64,000 nt of DNA from Blautia schinkii DSM 10518. Lineage in GTDB: Bacteria > Bacillota > Clostridia > Lachnospirales > Lachnospiraceae. Of the stretch, positions 34,971 through 43,879 are shown one piece after another (within the stretch, counting starts at the first letter, position 1; the number at the start of each line of letters is the position of its first letter). A program made the translations under genes and the position numbers. The notes beneath the pieces are model-generated. The model did no database searches. It saw nothing but the letters and a program-made list of their open reading frames with translations, and was not told where the DNA came from. Where the stretch lies: the NCBI GenBank assembly GCA_000702025.1, contig KL370850.1:100359-164358 (forward strand), in the 5' to 3' direction.

Positions 34971-36161
34971 TTATTCGGGCAGAGAGAGGTAAAATACTTC
35001 TCCGTTTTCGTTAACAATCGGTTCTCCGGTGTCCATCGCGTCTTCCACATTACCGTAAAGAACGTCGTTTTCATCATACCAGCCGCCGTCGCGGCGTTTT
35101 ACCAGCACGCTTTCCCCGTTGCTTCTATAAAGCATTGCCTGGAATTCTCCCTGGCGTATAGCACCGGAGGGTGTCTTTTCAAGTATCTGCCAGTAAAAGG
35201 TATCTCCGTTTTCGTTGGTTATCATGCTGCCCTCATCCATGAGCGCCTCTGCGTCTCCGTAGGAGATACCCTCATCATCATACCAGTTCCCATCATCTCC
35301 GCGCTTTACAATCACGTCTTCATCCGTATAAATGTTGTAAAGCACCATCTGGAAAGCTCCCTGGGGCGGTATTTCTGAATTGTCACCACTGCCGGAGTTT
35401 GTACCGTTCTCTGAGCCTGTATTACTATTTTTTTCATCACCTGAATCTGTTTTTTCTTCGTCTGCCTGGTCAATGACTGAAGGGAATTCCAGATAATCGG
35501 ATTTCACGTACCCCTTCTTTTCATCATATGTCACATATGCCCAGCCAGTTTCCAGGTTTCCGGTCACCCATACCCCGCTGTCGGACGGAATCACATCTAG
35601 CACCTTGCTGTTTGTCGTCTGCCCGTCACGGAAATTTACGTCAGTTGTGGTATACATAGGTGCGCCCGGGTATTTAGAAACTGCGCTTTTGCAAATCTCT
35701 GTCACATCATAGGACATTTTCTTCCACTCATTTAGAAGCTCCTCATCCTTCTGGTAACCGTGCAGGTCACCGGGGACTGTTATATAATACACCGTATCTT
35801 TTCCACTTCCTACCAGGTAATAGTTGGGCAGTTTTTTCGCAAAATCATAATTATCACTCCAATTTAGCGAAAATATGTACCCGCAGCTTTCTTCCCCATC
35901 CTTTTCCCCTGCTTCCTTAGAAGCCTTGTGGTAAAACGCTGCACTGTCACCCTGTTCTTCAATCTCATACTTTCCTTCCCAGTCCTTGGGGAGCTTCAAA
36001 ACTACCTCTTCAAAATTATAAATAATCCTGCCCTTTTCTGTGTCGTCGGCAAATTCCCAGGCAGCTTGCGGCACCTTTGCCCATATAGGAGATGACATGC
36101 TTACTATAAGGCAGCCGCATGTAAGTATCACCCCCATCCCTTTAAAAATTTTCTGCTTCAT
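34971..36161 (-). CDS. Secreted SH3b-domain protein with two C-terminal repeats
   Basis: 396 residues with a signal peptide (residues 1-29, ending SSPIWA). Residues 30-160 form a domain typical of clostridial exported proteins (YNFEEVVLKLPKDWEGKYEI). An SH3b bacterial domain follows at about 170-230 (YTTTDVNFRDGQTTNSKVLD, ending GYVKSDYLEFP), often used to bind peptidoglycan. After a Ser/Asn/Gly-rich linker there are two tandem repeats of about 55 residues (starting GAFQMVLYN and GEFQAMLYR) that share VKR.DG.WYDE and ITNENGD/IVNENGE. It is probably cell-wall associated. It is monocistronic and ends in its own terminator. Confidence 0.8.
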   Translation of the reverse strand: MKQKIFKGMGVILTCGCLIVSMSSPIWAKVPQAAWEFADDTEKGRIIYNFEEVVLKLPKDWEGKYEIEEQGDSAAFYHKASKEAGEKDGEESCGYIFSLNWSDNYDFAKKLPNYYLVGSGKDTVYYITVPGDLHGYQKDEELLNEWKKMSYDVTEICKSAVSKYPGAPMYTTTDVNFRDGQTTNSKVLDVIPSDSGVWVTGNLETGWAYVTYDEKKGYVKSDYLEFPSVIDQADEEKTDSGDEKNSNTGSENGTNSGSGDNSEIPPQGAFQMVLYNIYTDEDVIVKRGDDGNWYDDEGISYGDAEALMDEGSMITNENGDTFYWQILEKTPSGAIRQGEFQAMLYRSNGESVLVKRRDGGWYDENDVLYGNVEDAMDTGEPIVNENGEVFYLSLPE

Positions 36162-36337
36162 TTCACATCATCCTTTCCGTTTATTTATGTATAGAATACA
36201 CCCGATTCCCATTATATTTGTAATATTAAGAATCCGGCAGTTTTATTTTACTTCAGATTAAGGATACATTTTAAAAAGGGGCATTAAATACCATGAAATG
36301 TCTTTCAACTATACCAGACACCCGGCGCACAAAAAAA

Positions 36338-36370
36338 CAGGCAGCCGCGAATCTTATTCACGACTGCCTG
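36338..36370 (-). terminator. Terminator of the patatin gene
   Basis: Stem CAGGCAGTCG / CGGCTGCCTG (one mismatch) followed on the minus strand by seven Ts, 10 bp after the stop at 36380. Confidence 0.88.
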
Positions 36371-36379
36371 TGCTATAAA

Positions 36380-37219
36380 TTATTCAAGCCATCTTATCAG
36401 CGCCTCTGCCTTTCTTTCCGCATCCCTGCGCCCAATCTCGTACGTCTCCTGGATACGTGCGGGGTCGTGCTCCATCCGCCCGATGGTAAGCTCGACGCTT
36501 GGCCGGATGGCGAAGATTTCCCCTTTTTGCTCCAGGCGTCGGATGTATTCCACCGTATGATTATAGATGAGATGGCGTTTTTTCACTGCCTGTGTAAATA
36601 AGGGGTACTTATGGTAGAAAAGCTTGGTAAATCCGGCCCGTTCCGGTTTCTTCCTATATCCATCATGACGGGTGAGCACCACCACCGTTTTTCTGTACCC
36701 CATACGGCGAAAGGCTTTTACCGGTATGCTGTCCGTACAGCCGCCGTCCAGCAGCTTTTTTCCGCGGAACTCAACGATTCTGGACACAAAGGGCATGGAG
36801 GCGGAGGCGCGGAGAAGATCGATCTCCGCCTTCATATCCGTGACTTTAAAATACTCAGGCTTCCCAGTTTCCAGATTACTGCAGGTCACATAAAAATCTG
36901 TCGAAGTGTTATCAAAGCTCTCATAATCATAAGGATCCAGCTTTTCCGGGAGCTCGTGGTAGCAAAACTCTTTCTCCACAATATCCCCGGTCCGCAGAAG
37001 GCTGTGGAAGCTCATGAAACGCTTATCCCGGCAGTACTTCTTATAATACCGTATACTCCTTCCCTTCTGCCCTGAAACAAAGGAGCAGCCATGTATCGCG
37101 CCTGCCGACACTCCCATCACTCCGTCAAAGGTAATTCCATGCTCCATCAGCACATCCAGCACGCCAGCCGTATAAATCCCCCGCATAGCGCCGCCTTCCA
37201 AAACCAGTCCTGTTTTCAT
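36380..37219 (-). CDS. Patatin-like phospholipase family protein
   Basis: About 279 residues from the ATG at 37219, which has AGGAG six bases upstream. The family signature is complete: the oxyanion loop GLVLEGGAMRGIYTAG at the N-terminus, the nucleophile Ser in GVMGVSAGAIHG (GxSxG, near residue 41) and the catalytic Asp in LLDGGCTDSIPV. The size and the late KRHLIYNHTVEYIRRLE match the YlbK/RssA-like bacterial subgroup. It is a predicted cytoplasmic or membrane-associated lipid acyl hydrolase with unknown substrate. It starts 26 bp after the TfoX-C gene and is probably co-transcribed with it. Confidence 0.9.
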   Translation of the reverse strand: MKTGLVLEGGAMRGIYTAGVLDVLMEHGITFDGVMGVSAGAIHGCSFVSGQKGRSIRYYKKYCRDKRFMSFHSLLRTGDIVEKEFCYHELPEKLDPYDYESFDNTSTDFYVTCSNLETGKPEYFKVTDMKAEIDLLRASASMPFVSRIVEFRGKKLLDGGCTDSIPVKAFRRMGYRKTVVVLTRHDGYRKKPERAGFTKLFYHKYPLFTQAVKKRHLIYNHTVEYIRRLEQKGEIFAIRPSVELTIGRMEHDPARIQETYEIGRRDAERKAEALIRWLE

Positions 37220-37244
37220 ATTATGCTCCTGTATCAATCCTTCC

Positions 37245-37502
37245 TCACGCCTTAACTGCATTGTAAAACTCTTTCAGCTCGGCTTTAATCTCAGCCGGAA
37301 GTTCACTCTTTTTAATCTGACGCACAGCACCCTCCAGCGCATAAAGGCGGTTGATACACGCGGAACTGTCAATCTCCTGAATTTTGAGCCAGGCCTGCTT
37401 GCTGCCGATTTCCTTTAATTGTTCGTAAGTCGCGATTCCTACAGCATTAAGCTGCTCCTCCACTGCCGGACCAATGTTTGGCAGTTTTGATAATTCACCC
37501 AT
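37245..37502 (-). CDS. TfoX C-terminal domain protein
   Basis: 85 residues corresponding to a stand-alone TfoX/Sxy C-terminal domain, a helix-hairpin-helix-like fold: LSKLPNIGPAVEEQLNAVGI followed by TYEQLKEIGSKQAWLKI and CINRLYALEGAVR. In Gammaproteobacteria the full-length protein controls competence. Small single-domain versions in Clostridia have no assigned role, and they are often found beside unrelated genes. It is likely the first gene of a two-gene unit with the patatin. Confidence 0.85.
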   Translation of the reverse strand: MGELSKLPNIGPAVEEQLNAVGIATYEQLKEIGSKQAWLKIQEIDSSACINRLYALEGAVRQIKKSELPAEIKAELKEFYNAVKA

Positions 37503-37609
37503 ATGTAATCCCTCCCATTTCTATCATGATAATCATTTTAAACCATTATGATAATCTTTTCAAATAGGTTCGTCAAGTTCATTTATTTCTCATAATCAAA
37601 ATTGCAAAT

Positions 37610-37644
37610 CCCCCGCCATACCCTCTTAAGGTATTGTACGGGGG
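37610..37644 (-). terminator. Terminator of deoD
   Basis: Stem CCCCCG..ATACC / GGTAT..CGGGGG with internal mismatches, 48 bp after the stop at 37692, followed by a loosely T-rich tract. Confidence 0.6.
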
Positions 37645-37691
37645 AAAATTTCACAATTATTGATGTCTGCTGCATCAGCAAACATGCGGTT

Positions 37692-38396
37692 TTAGATTCC
37701 CAGCGCAATCTCCATCATTTTATTGAAGGAGGTCTGGCGTGCCTCAGCAGATATGGCTTCTTCTCTGTAAATATGGTCGGAAATCGTCAGGAGTCCCAGT
37801 GCCTGCTTGCCGGCTCGGGCTGCGTTCATATAAAGCCCCGCACACTCCATCTCCGCGCAGAGTACGCCCATTTTTCTCCATGCGTCAGACACAGCGGCAT
37901 TGTCACTGTAGAACACATCGGAAGAAACCACGTTTCCTACATGCACCGGAGTACCCTGCTCCTTGGCAACCTCTACCGCTCTCGCAACCAGCTCATAACT
38001 TGCCGTTGCAGCAAAGGTTCCCGGCAGACAGAACTGGCTTGCGTAATTGGAGTCTGTACAAGCGCCCATCGCAATAACCACGTCCATCACATTCACATTG
38101 TCCTGGAGAGCACCGGCGGAGCCGATACGGATGATCTGGTCCACATCATAGAAATGATACAGCTCGTAGCTGTAAATACCGATGGACGGCATACCCATGC
38201 CGCTGGCCATCACAGACACCTCTTTGCCTTTGTAGGTTCCCGTATAACCTAAAACATTACGTACGGAATTAAAGCACACTGGATTCTCCAGATAAGTCTC
38301 CGCAATATATTTCGCGCGCAGCGGATCACCGGGCATTAAAACCTTTTTCGCGATATCACCTTTTTTTGCTGTATTGTGTGGTGTTGGAATACACAT
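37692..38396 (-). CDS. deoD: Purine-nucleoside phosphorylase, DeoD type
   Basis: 234 residues; the ATG at 38396 is preferred because GAGGAGGT lies seven bases before it, whereas the ATG two codons earlier abuts the ribosome site. Hexameric PNP signatures are TPHNTAKKGDIAKKVLMPGD, the phosphate-binding RIGSAGAL, and the nucleoside site ECAGLYMNAAR (Glu-Met-Glu region), plus SDHIYREEA near the end. It cleaves purine (deoxy)ribonucleosides with phosphate to give the base and ribose-1-phosphate. It lies 21 bp downstream of an adenosine-deaminase-like amidohydrolase, forming a purine salvage operon. Confidence 0.96.
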   Translation of the reverse strand: MCIPTPHNTAKKGDIAKKVLMPGDPLRAKYIAETYLENPVCFNSVRNVLGYTGTYKGKEVSVMASGMGMPSIGIYSYELYHFYDVDQIIRIGSAGALQDNVNVMDVVIAMGACTDSNYASQFCLPGTFAATASYELVARAVEVAKEQGTPVHVGNVVSSDVFYSDNAAVSDAWRKMGVLCAEMECAGLYMNAARAGKQALGLLTISDHIYREEAISAEARQTSFNKMMEIALGI

Positions 38397-38417
38397 ATTC
38401 ATACCTCCTCATTTTCT

Positions 38418-39722
38418 TTAATAAGTAACCTCTGCCTTGCCTTTTCCCCTTGCAAGAAGGGATTTCTGTAAGCGCACGGCCTCTTCCATAAGAGCCGCCG
38501 TGTCCAGCTTCAGCCTTCCATCGTACTTCAGGAACTCTCCTGCCACCATGGTGTATTTCACATTCTGGCTGTTGCTGCTGTAGAGAATGCTTGATATAGG
38601 GCTATAAAACGGGAACGTATCCATCTGGTACAGATCCCAGACAACCAAGTCCGCAGGTGCCCCCTCCTTCATCAGACCTGTGTCAAAGGGGAAAGCCTGA
38701 TGTCCGGCCATGAGATGTCTCCAGATTTCCTCCGCCCCAAAAGTCGAAGCATCACGCGCCTGAAATTTGCCCATAAGTCCGAACAGTCTGGCCTGTTCCA
38801 CCGGATTCAGGGTATTGGAGCTGGCCGCGCCGTCGGTTCCGAAGCCAAAATTGAGCTTCTTATAGTGATCAAAGAATCCGCCCCTGCCGGATGCCAGCTT
38901 CATATATGTCTTCGGGCAGAATGCAAACCAGGTATCGTCCTGCAGATACTCCAAGTCGCCTTCCTCTACCCAGAGGCCATGTCCGATCAGTACCTTCAGA
39001 TCAAATCCCCCTGCACGGTGCAGGATGCCAAACGGCGTAAGCCCTGTTTCCCGGCGAGCCTTTTCCACCTGCACATCCTCCTCGGAAACATGGAGATGTA
39101 TGGGCAGTCCCAATTTCTTAGCCTCGTCCACAATCTGGCCTAAGGTTGGCTCCGGGCACGTATAATTTGCGTGCGGTCCCATATGAAAGGCCACTCTCGG
39201 TGAATCCTCGCGGTGGTTTTTGATAAACTCCGTGACCTGCGCAAGTCTCTCCGAGAAGTCAGGTGCAGCCCCAAATAGCGTAGGCGCCAGGTCCCCGCGG
39301 ATCCCTGTCTCCTTCACAGCTTTAAGCACCTGCTCCTCACCGAAATAGTGGTCCGCAAAGACCGTAACTCCGTTGTTCAGCATCTCCGCAATTCCCATCA
39401 GGGTGCCGGTATACACATCATCATCCGTCATCTTGCTCTCATAGGGCCATATCATTTCATTAAACCAGGCATCCGCAGTAACATCCTCGGCAATGCCTTT
39501 AAAGATATTCATAGCCGTATGCGTATGGAGATTCGGCAGTCCGGGGCTTACATAAAACTTTGAACACTCGATTACCTCATCCGCAGCTACGCTGCCGTCA
39601 TCTGCCGATATATCGGTGATTTTACTGATCAAGCCGTCCTTAATATAAATATTTTGATGCCGGATGCACTGCGCCTGCTCGTCCAGCACGGATGCATCCT
39701 TAAGTAATGTCGTCTTACCCAT
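38418..39722 (-). CDS. Amidohydrolase, SAH/MTA/adenosine deaminase-like (first paralogue)
   Basis: 434 residues, metal-dependent cytosolic deaminase of the AtzA/TrzN/MtaD subfamily. Metal ligands are visible in LPNLHTHTAMN (HxH), the His in LPIHLHVSEE, the His in LIGHGLWVEEGDL and the Asp in FGFGTDGAASSN. The pattern WFNEMIWPYESKMTDDDVY is shared with 5'-methylthioadenosine/S-adenosylhomocysteine deaminases. AAAGGAG precedes the ATG at 39722. With deoD just downstream, deamination of an adenosine-type nucleoside followed by phosphorolysis is the natural pathway. The exact substrate (adenosine, SAH, MTA or a guanine-type base) is undetermined. Confidence 0.88.
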   Translation of the reverse strand: MGKTTLLKDASVLDEQAQCIRHQNIYIKDGLISKITDISADDGSVAADEVIECSKFYVSPGLPNLHTHTAMNIFKGIAEDVTADAWFNEMIWPYESKMTDDDVYTGTLMGIAEMLNNGVTVFADHYFGEEQVLKAVKETGIRGDLAPTLFGAAPDFSERLAQVTEFIKNHREDSPRVAFHMGPHANYTCPEPTLGQIVDEAKKLGLPIHLHVSEEDVQVEKARRETGLTPFGILHRAGGFDLKVLIGHGLWVEEGDLEYLQDDTWFAFCPKTYMKLASGRGGFFDHYKKLNFGFGTDGAASSNTLNPVEQARLFGLMGKFQARDASTFGAEEIWRHLMAGHQAFPFDTGLMKEGAPADLVVWDLYQMDTFPFYSPISSILYSSNSQNVKYTMVAGEFLKYDGRLKLDTAALMEEAVRLQKSLLARGKGKAEVTY

Positions 39723-39830
39723 GTAGTCTCCTTTCCTTATATCTATGCATTATCATTCTCGCCGTCTGCCTAGATTAATCCGAACTGTTATCTTATTTTC
39801 ATATGGCCGCACGAAAACGCTTCTTTTATA

Positions 39831-39859
39831 TTGTCAGCCGCAGAAAACTATGATAGCAT
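39831..39859 (+). promoter_or_regulatory. Candidate promoter of the PfkB kinase
   Basis: TTGTCA, a 17-bp spacer and TAGCAT (4 of 6 matches). The -10 lies inside a short inverted repeat CTATG-ATAG-CATAG that could be an operator in this divergent gap. Confidence 0.4.
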
Positions 39860-39939
39860 AGTTGTGGTTTGTTTCATCTGAAATCCATTGTTACCAAATA
39901 TATCAACAAATACAGACGAATAATCTATAGGAGCACACT

Positions 39940-40845
39940 ATGAAAAAAGTTTTAGTTATCGGTTCCACTGTTGTGGACGTGATCATCGATCTGGTCGACC
40001 ATCTCCCCAAGACCGGGGAAGATGTGCATGTACGCAGCCAGCACATGTCTCTGGGCGGCTGTGCGTACAATGTTTCTGATTCCATCCGCCATTTCCAGGT
40101 CCCCTACATACTCTTCTCACCTGTCGGCACTGGTGTGTACGGCTATTTCGTCCGTGAGGAGCTTAAGAAGCGGAATATTTCCACCCCCATCCCCACGCCC
40201 AACCAGGACAATGGCTGCTGCTACTGCTTTGTGGAAAGCACAGGCGAGCGCACCTTCATCTCCTACCATGGCGCGGAATATCTTTTTAAGCGGGAATGGT
40301 TCGAGCTTGTTCCCCTGGAGGAAATCGACACCGTGTACATCTGTGGTCTGGAAATCGAAGAGGTGACCGGAGAAGCTGTCATTGAATTCCTGGAAAAGAA
40401 CCCAAAGCTTAACATCTTCTTTGCCCCCGGCCCAAGGCTCACCATCATCAATCCTGACCTGGTTGAGCGCCTATACCGCCTTTCCCCCATCCTCCATCTC
40501 AATGAGACAGAAGCGCTGGAGGTAAGCGGCAAAGCCACGGTTGCCGAGGCCGCCGCCCATCTCTACGGCAAAACTCACAATACAGTCATTGTGACTCTCG
40601 GAGAAAAGGGCTGCTATTATTTCGACGGCGAAAACGGGGAAACCATCCCGGCAGTACCTACCAACCAGATAGACACCATCGGCGCTGGTGATTCCCACAT
40701 CGGTTCCGTCATTGCCTGTCTGAAAAGAGGCGACTCCCTGCACCAGGCCATCGAGAAAGCTAACCTCGTATCCTCACGGGTGGTCGGCGCAAGCGGCGCT
40801 CTGCTTTCCGATGATGATTTCGTAAAGCTTAATTTGGCATTGTGA
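39940..40845 (+). CDS. PfkB-family carbohydrate/nucleoside kinase
   Basis: 301 residues, ribokinase superfamily. The N-terminal glycine-rich LGGCAYNVSDSIRHF is the PfkB signature 1 region. The ATP/anion-hole motif near residue 246 reads DTIGAGDSHIG, where most relatives have GAGDxF; the catalytic Asp is retained and the His is unusual. AGGAG lies six bases before the ATG. It likely phosphorylates a ribose-containing product released by the neighbouring nucleoside hydrolase (ribose, inosine or pseudouridine-like), but the substrate is not fixed by sequence. It is divergent from the amidohydrolase-deoD operon and convergent with the nucleoside hydrolase. Confidence 0.85.
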   Translation: MKKVLVIGSTVVDVIIDLVDHLPKTGEDVHVRSQHMSLGGCAYNVSDSIRHFQVPYILFSPVGTGVYGYFVREELKKRNISTPIPTPNQDNGCCYCFVESTGERTFISYHGAEYLFKREWFELVPLEEIDTVYICGLEIEEVTGEAVIEFLEKNPKLNIFFAPGPRLTIINPDLVERLYRLSPILHLNETEALEVSGKATVAEAAAHLYGKTHNTVIVTLGEKGCYYFDGENGETIPAVPTNQIDTIGAGDSHIGSVIACLKRGDSLHQAIEKANLVSSRVVGASGALLSDDDFVKLNLAL

Positions 40846-40943
40846 ATACTAAGTAATATCCGATTCACTTGTCTGACTAATCATCTATTGCGTATAGCGG
40901 CTCTGGATACTGCGAAGTAGCGGCTTCTGGAATTCTTCTGCCG

Positions 40944-41903
40944 CTATTTCGCCAGCCTGCGGTCTAGCTCGTAAACTGCATCCACCAGATATTCCTGGAA
41001 CTTCTCACTGTCTGCGTCAAGCAGAACGGTGGTTGTGGGTTCTTCCTGATAGGACCATTTCCTCGTATCGCATACAGTCATTCCACGGTTCATGCCCTCT
41101 GAGCAGTCAACGCTCACGGGCATTTTCCTTGTCTGAAAGATTTCCGGGTGCAGCAGATACATGTAGGTCACGGCATCATGGATACTTGCATAAGGCTTGT
41201 CGCTGTATGCAGGCCCATTTAAATAGAACTGGACCATCTCACCCACTGCCTTGCAGATGCTTCCCTTCTCACCGGCAAGCCGCCCGGCTGTTTCCCGGTC
41301 AATGCCGCACAGATTCGTGGCATCCAGCCCGCACATCACAATGGGAAGTCCGCTCTCAAATACAATGGCTGCTGCCTCCGGGTCCTCATAAATATTGAAT
41401 TCCCCGGTAGATGTGACATTGCCTCCAAATGCAGCGCCGCCCATAAGCACAATCTCTTCCACCCGTTCCTTCACCTCCGGGAACACCCGGAAAAGCAGAG
41501 CGATGTTGGTCAAGGGACCGGTGGGCACCAGTGTCACTTTCTCCCCTTCCGGCAGATCACGGATCATTTCATATAGAAATAATACTGCATTGTCTGAAGC
41601 CAGGGGACGTACTGCTTCCGGAATCACCACATTTCCCATTCCGTTACTTCCATGAATGTCTGAGGCTGTCTCAATTTTTCTGAGAATGGGAATGACTGAG
41701 CCCTTAGCCACAGGGATATCCAGCCCATAAAACTCCACCAGCCGTCTCGCATTTTCTGTTACTTTTTCTATTGTCTGATTCCCGGTCACAGTGGTAAATG
41801 CCAAAAGCTTAAATGCTTCCGGGTGTGCGGCGGCCAAGGCTAAGGCCACCGCATCGTCAATGCCGGGATCTCCGTCCATGATGATGTTTCTTCTATTTTC
41901 CAC
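40944..41903 (-). CDS. Inosine/uridine-preferring nucleoside hydrolase (ribonucleoside hydrolase family)
   Basis: 319 residues. The Ca2+-binding DGDPGIDDA motif (DxDxxxDD) at the N-terminus identifies the IUNH family. Also visible are LVPTGPLTNIALL, NIYEDPEAAAIVFESGLP, and the late HDAVTYMYLLHPE carrying the conserved His-Asp. It hydrolyses the N-glycosidic bond of nucleosides to base plus ribose. Translation begins at a GTG (41903) with AGGAG seven bases upstream; the start overlaps the end of the permease gene by 11 bp. It is the last gene of the nucleoside import operon and processes the imported substrate. Confidence 0.93.
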   Translation of the reverse strand: MENRRNIIMDGDPGIDDAVALALAAAHPEAFKLLAFTTVTGNQTIEKVTENARRLVEFYGLDIPVAKGSVIPILRKIETASDIHGSNGMGNVVIPEAVRPLASDNAVLFLYEMIRDLPEGEKVTLVPTGPLTNIALLFRVFPEVKERVEEIVLMGGAAFGGNVTSTGEFNIYEDPEAAAIVFESGLPIVMCGLDATNLCGIDRETAGRLAGEKGSICKAVGEMVQFYLNGPAYSDKPYASIHDAVTYMYLLHPEIFQTRKMPVSVDCSEGMNRGMTVCDTRKWSYQEEPTTTVLLDADSEKFQEYLVDAVYELDRRLAK

Positions 41904-42813
41904 TTAACCGCTCCTTTTTCTTTTTCTGCGCATAGTAGTATACGCCAAGACCAACCAGTGTCGTCAGATATGGCACCATAAGGATGATCTCATACGGCAT
42001 GAGGGACGTGAGCTGCATAATGTTCGCCAGCGCCTGCGCCACACCGAAGAGCAGCGAAACAAGGAAGCCGCCCACCGGGGTATTTCCGCCCATACTCGCC
42101 GCAGCCAGGGCAATGAAGCCTCGGCCTCCGGACATATCCTTGGTAAACATATTCATATAGCCGCCTGACAGATAGAAACCGCCCATGGCAGCCAGAGCGC
42201 CGCTGATGATCAATGCTATGTACTGTACCTTCCTGGAACTAATACCTACGGACTCGGCCGCATCCTTATTCTCACCCACAGCACGGATGGATAATCCAAG
42301 GGGTGTTTTATATAGGAAGAGATGCAGCAGGAGAACCGCCAACAGGGCCAGCCAGGTAAGCACATTCTGCCCGGAGAGCACATCGCCGATAAAAGGAATC
42401 TTCTCAATCAGCGGAATGGTAATATTCGGCGCCGAAACACTCCTGATGGAGGAGGAAACACCACGGTCTCCTGAAAAGGCTACCAGGATCAATACCGTAC
42501 CGCCCGTGGCCGTCAGGTTAATGGCAATGGCGGCAAGAATCTCATCTGTTTTCAGATTCAGCACGAAGAACGCCAGAACCAGGCCGATCAGTCCGCCGAT
42601 GGCAATGGTGATCACCAGTCCCAGCCACGCGCTGTTTGTAAGTGAGGAAAAAATAACGCCGAACAGTGCCGAAAACAGCATGATACCTTCCAGCGCCATA
42701 TTGGTAATGCCGGATTTCGCCGCGATAGCTGCTGCCAAAGTTGCAAACAAAATAGGGGTGGCCGCCCTTAGGATGGCCCCAAAGAAATCAGGGGATAAAA
42801 TCGCTTTCCACAT
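41893..42813 (-). CDS. Nucleoside ABC transporter permease (NupQ/BmpC-like)
   Basis: A 306-residue inner-membrane permease of the BPD_transp_2 (branched-chain amino acid/ribose-type) family. It begins FFGAILRAATPILFATLAAA, continues with SGITNMALEGIMLFSA and contains SSRKVQYIALIISGALAAMGG near the coupling region. About nine membrane helices are expected. Its start follows the stop of the other permease by a single base, and the ribosome site lies inside that gene. Together with the second permease and the double ATPase it forms a NupNOPQ/BMP-type nucleoside importer. Confidence 0.92.
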   Translation of the reverse strand: MWKAILSPDFFGAILRAATPILFATLAAAIAAKSGITNMALEGIMLFSALFGVIFSSLTNSAWLGLVITIAIGGLIGLVLAFFVLNLKTDEILAAIAINLTATGGTVLILVAFSGDRGVSSSIRSVSAPNITIPLIEKIPFIGDVLSGQNVLTWLALLAVLLLHLFLYKTPLGLSIRAVGENKDAAESVGISSRKVQYIALIISGALAAMGGFYLSGGYMNMFTKDMSGGRGFIALAAASMGGNTPVGGFLVSLLFGVAQALANIMQLTSLMPYEIILMVPYLTTLVGLGVYYYAQKKKKERLSGK

Positions 42814-42814
42814 A

Positions 42815-43879
42815 CTATGCCGCCTCCTCTTCTTTTAATGCTGCCTTGGCTTCCTTAGCGATCAGTTTATGCTTATACTTGCTGAGGAACTGCTCTGCCA
42901 CGATGAGAAGGATGATGATTCCCTGGGTGATCTGCACGATTTCCAGAGTAACATCCGTTCTTCTTGCCATGATGGAAGCTCCTGTACGCAGGTAAGCCAG
43001 AAACAGTGCCGCGAACGGTGTATACAGCGGGTTCTTCCTGGACAGGGTGCAGATAATGATCGCGTCCCAGCCATATCCCAAAAGGGAGGTCCAGGTAAAG
43101 CGGCTGTATATCGGACTCAGCATCTCCACGCCGCCGCCCAGGCCGGCCACGAAGCCGCCCAGAAGCTGTGAGATCAGGATAACCTTCACAATGCTGATAC
43201 CGGAATATCTTGCAAACTCCTCATTCTCACCGGTCAAACGAAGCTCGTACCCGGTCCTGGTACGATAGAGGAAAAAGTATCCAAGCACTGCCACCGCAAT
43301 GGCAATGATGATTCCGAAATGCACACGGGTCCCCTGCAGGAGCACAGGCAGCTTAGCCGCTTCGTTGAGCTTGAAGGAGGCAGCGCTGGCCTTCGGGTCG
43401 CCGATGACATTGTTGAGCATATAGTTTCCAAAGTAGAGCGCAATGTAGTTGATCATCAGAGAGGATACAAGCTCATTGGCAGTCGTCGCAATCTTCATGA
43501 TTGCCGGGATTGCTGTAAATAAAGCACCTACAATACCCGCGCACAAAAGAGCTGCCACCGGAGAAATGAAGTCAGCAGTCATCTTGATCGCGATACAGGA
43601 GGCGATAAGACCACCCACATGGAACGCTCCCTCACCTGCAAGGTTGATCTGGTTGGCAGAAAACATGATACATACACCGGTTCCGGTGAAAATCAGAGGA
43701 ATCATGGATTCCACCACATTTCCCATATTTCGTTTACTGGTCAATGGTCCGATTAATAAATTTTTGATAGCTTCTACGGGCTGTTCACTTACCACAAAAA
43801 TAATGGCAAATGAGATGACAAGTGCAATCAGGACAGAAAGAATAGTCCGCAGAATGTCGAATCTTTTTGCACTATTCAT
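42815..43879 (-). CDS. Nucleoside ABC transporter permease (NupP/BmpB-like)
   Basis: About 354 residues from the ATG at 43879, which overlaps the stop of the ATPase gene by 8 bp and has GGAGGG upstream. It has the same family as the neighbouring permease but carries the longer extracellular first loop typical of this subunit. Landmarks are SMIPLIFTGTGVCIMFSANQ, NLAGEGAFHVGGLIA, SGISIVKVILISQLLGGFVAG and an Ala/Lys/Glu-rich cytoplasmic tail. It pairs with the 41893-42813 permease to form the channel of the nucleoside importer. Confidence 0.92.
   Translation of the reverse strand: MNSAKRFDILRTILSVLIALVISFAIIFVVSEQPVEAIKNLLIGPLTSKRNMGNVVESMIPLIFTGTGVCIMFSANQINLAGEGAFHVGGLIASCIAIKMTADFISPVAALLCAGIVGALFTAIPAIMKIATTANELVSSLMINYIALYFGNYMLNNVIGDPKASAASFKLNEAAKLPVLLQGTRVHFGIIIAIAVAVLGYFFLYRTRTGYELRLTGENEEFARYSGISIVKVILISQLLGGFVAGLGGGVEMLSPIYSRFTWTSLLGYGWDAIIICTLSRKNPLYTPFAALFLAYLRTGASIMARRTDVTLEIVQITQGIIILLIVAEQFLSKYKHKLIAKEAKAALKEEEAA

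Noticed and set aside
40919..40946. AGCGGC / GCCGCT hairpin between the PfkB and nucleoside hydrolase genes as a shared terminator
   Set aside because: The stem is only 6 bp with a 15-base loop, it overlaps the hydrolase stop codon, and there is no T-run on either strand.
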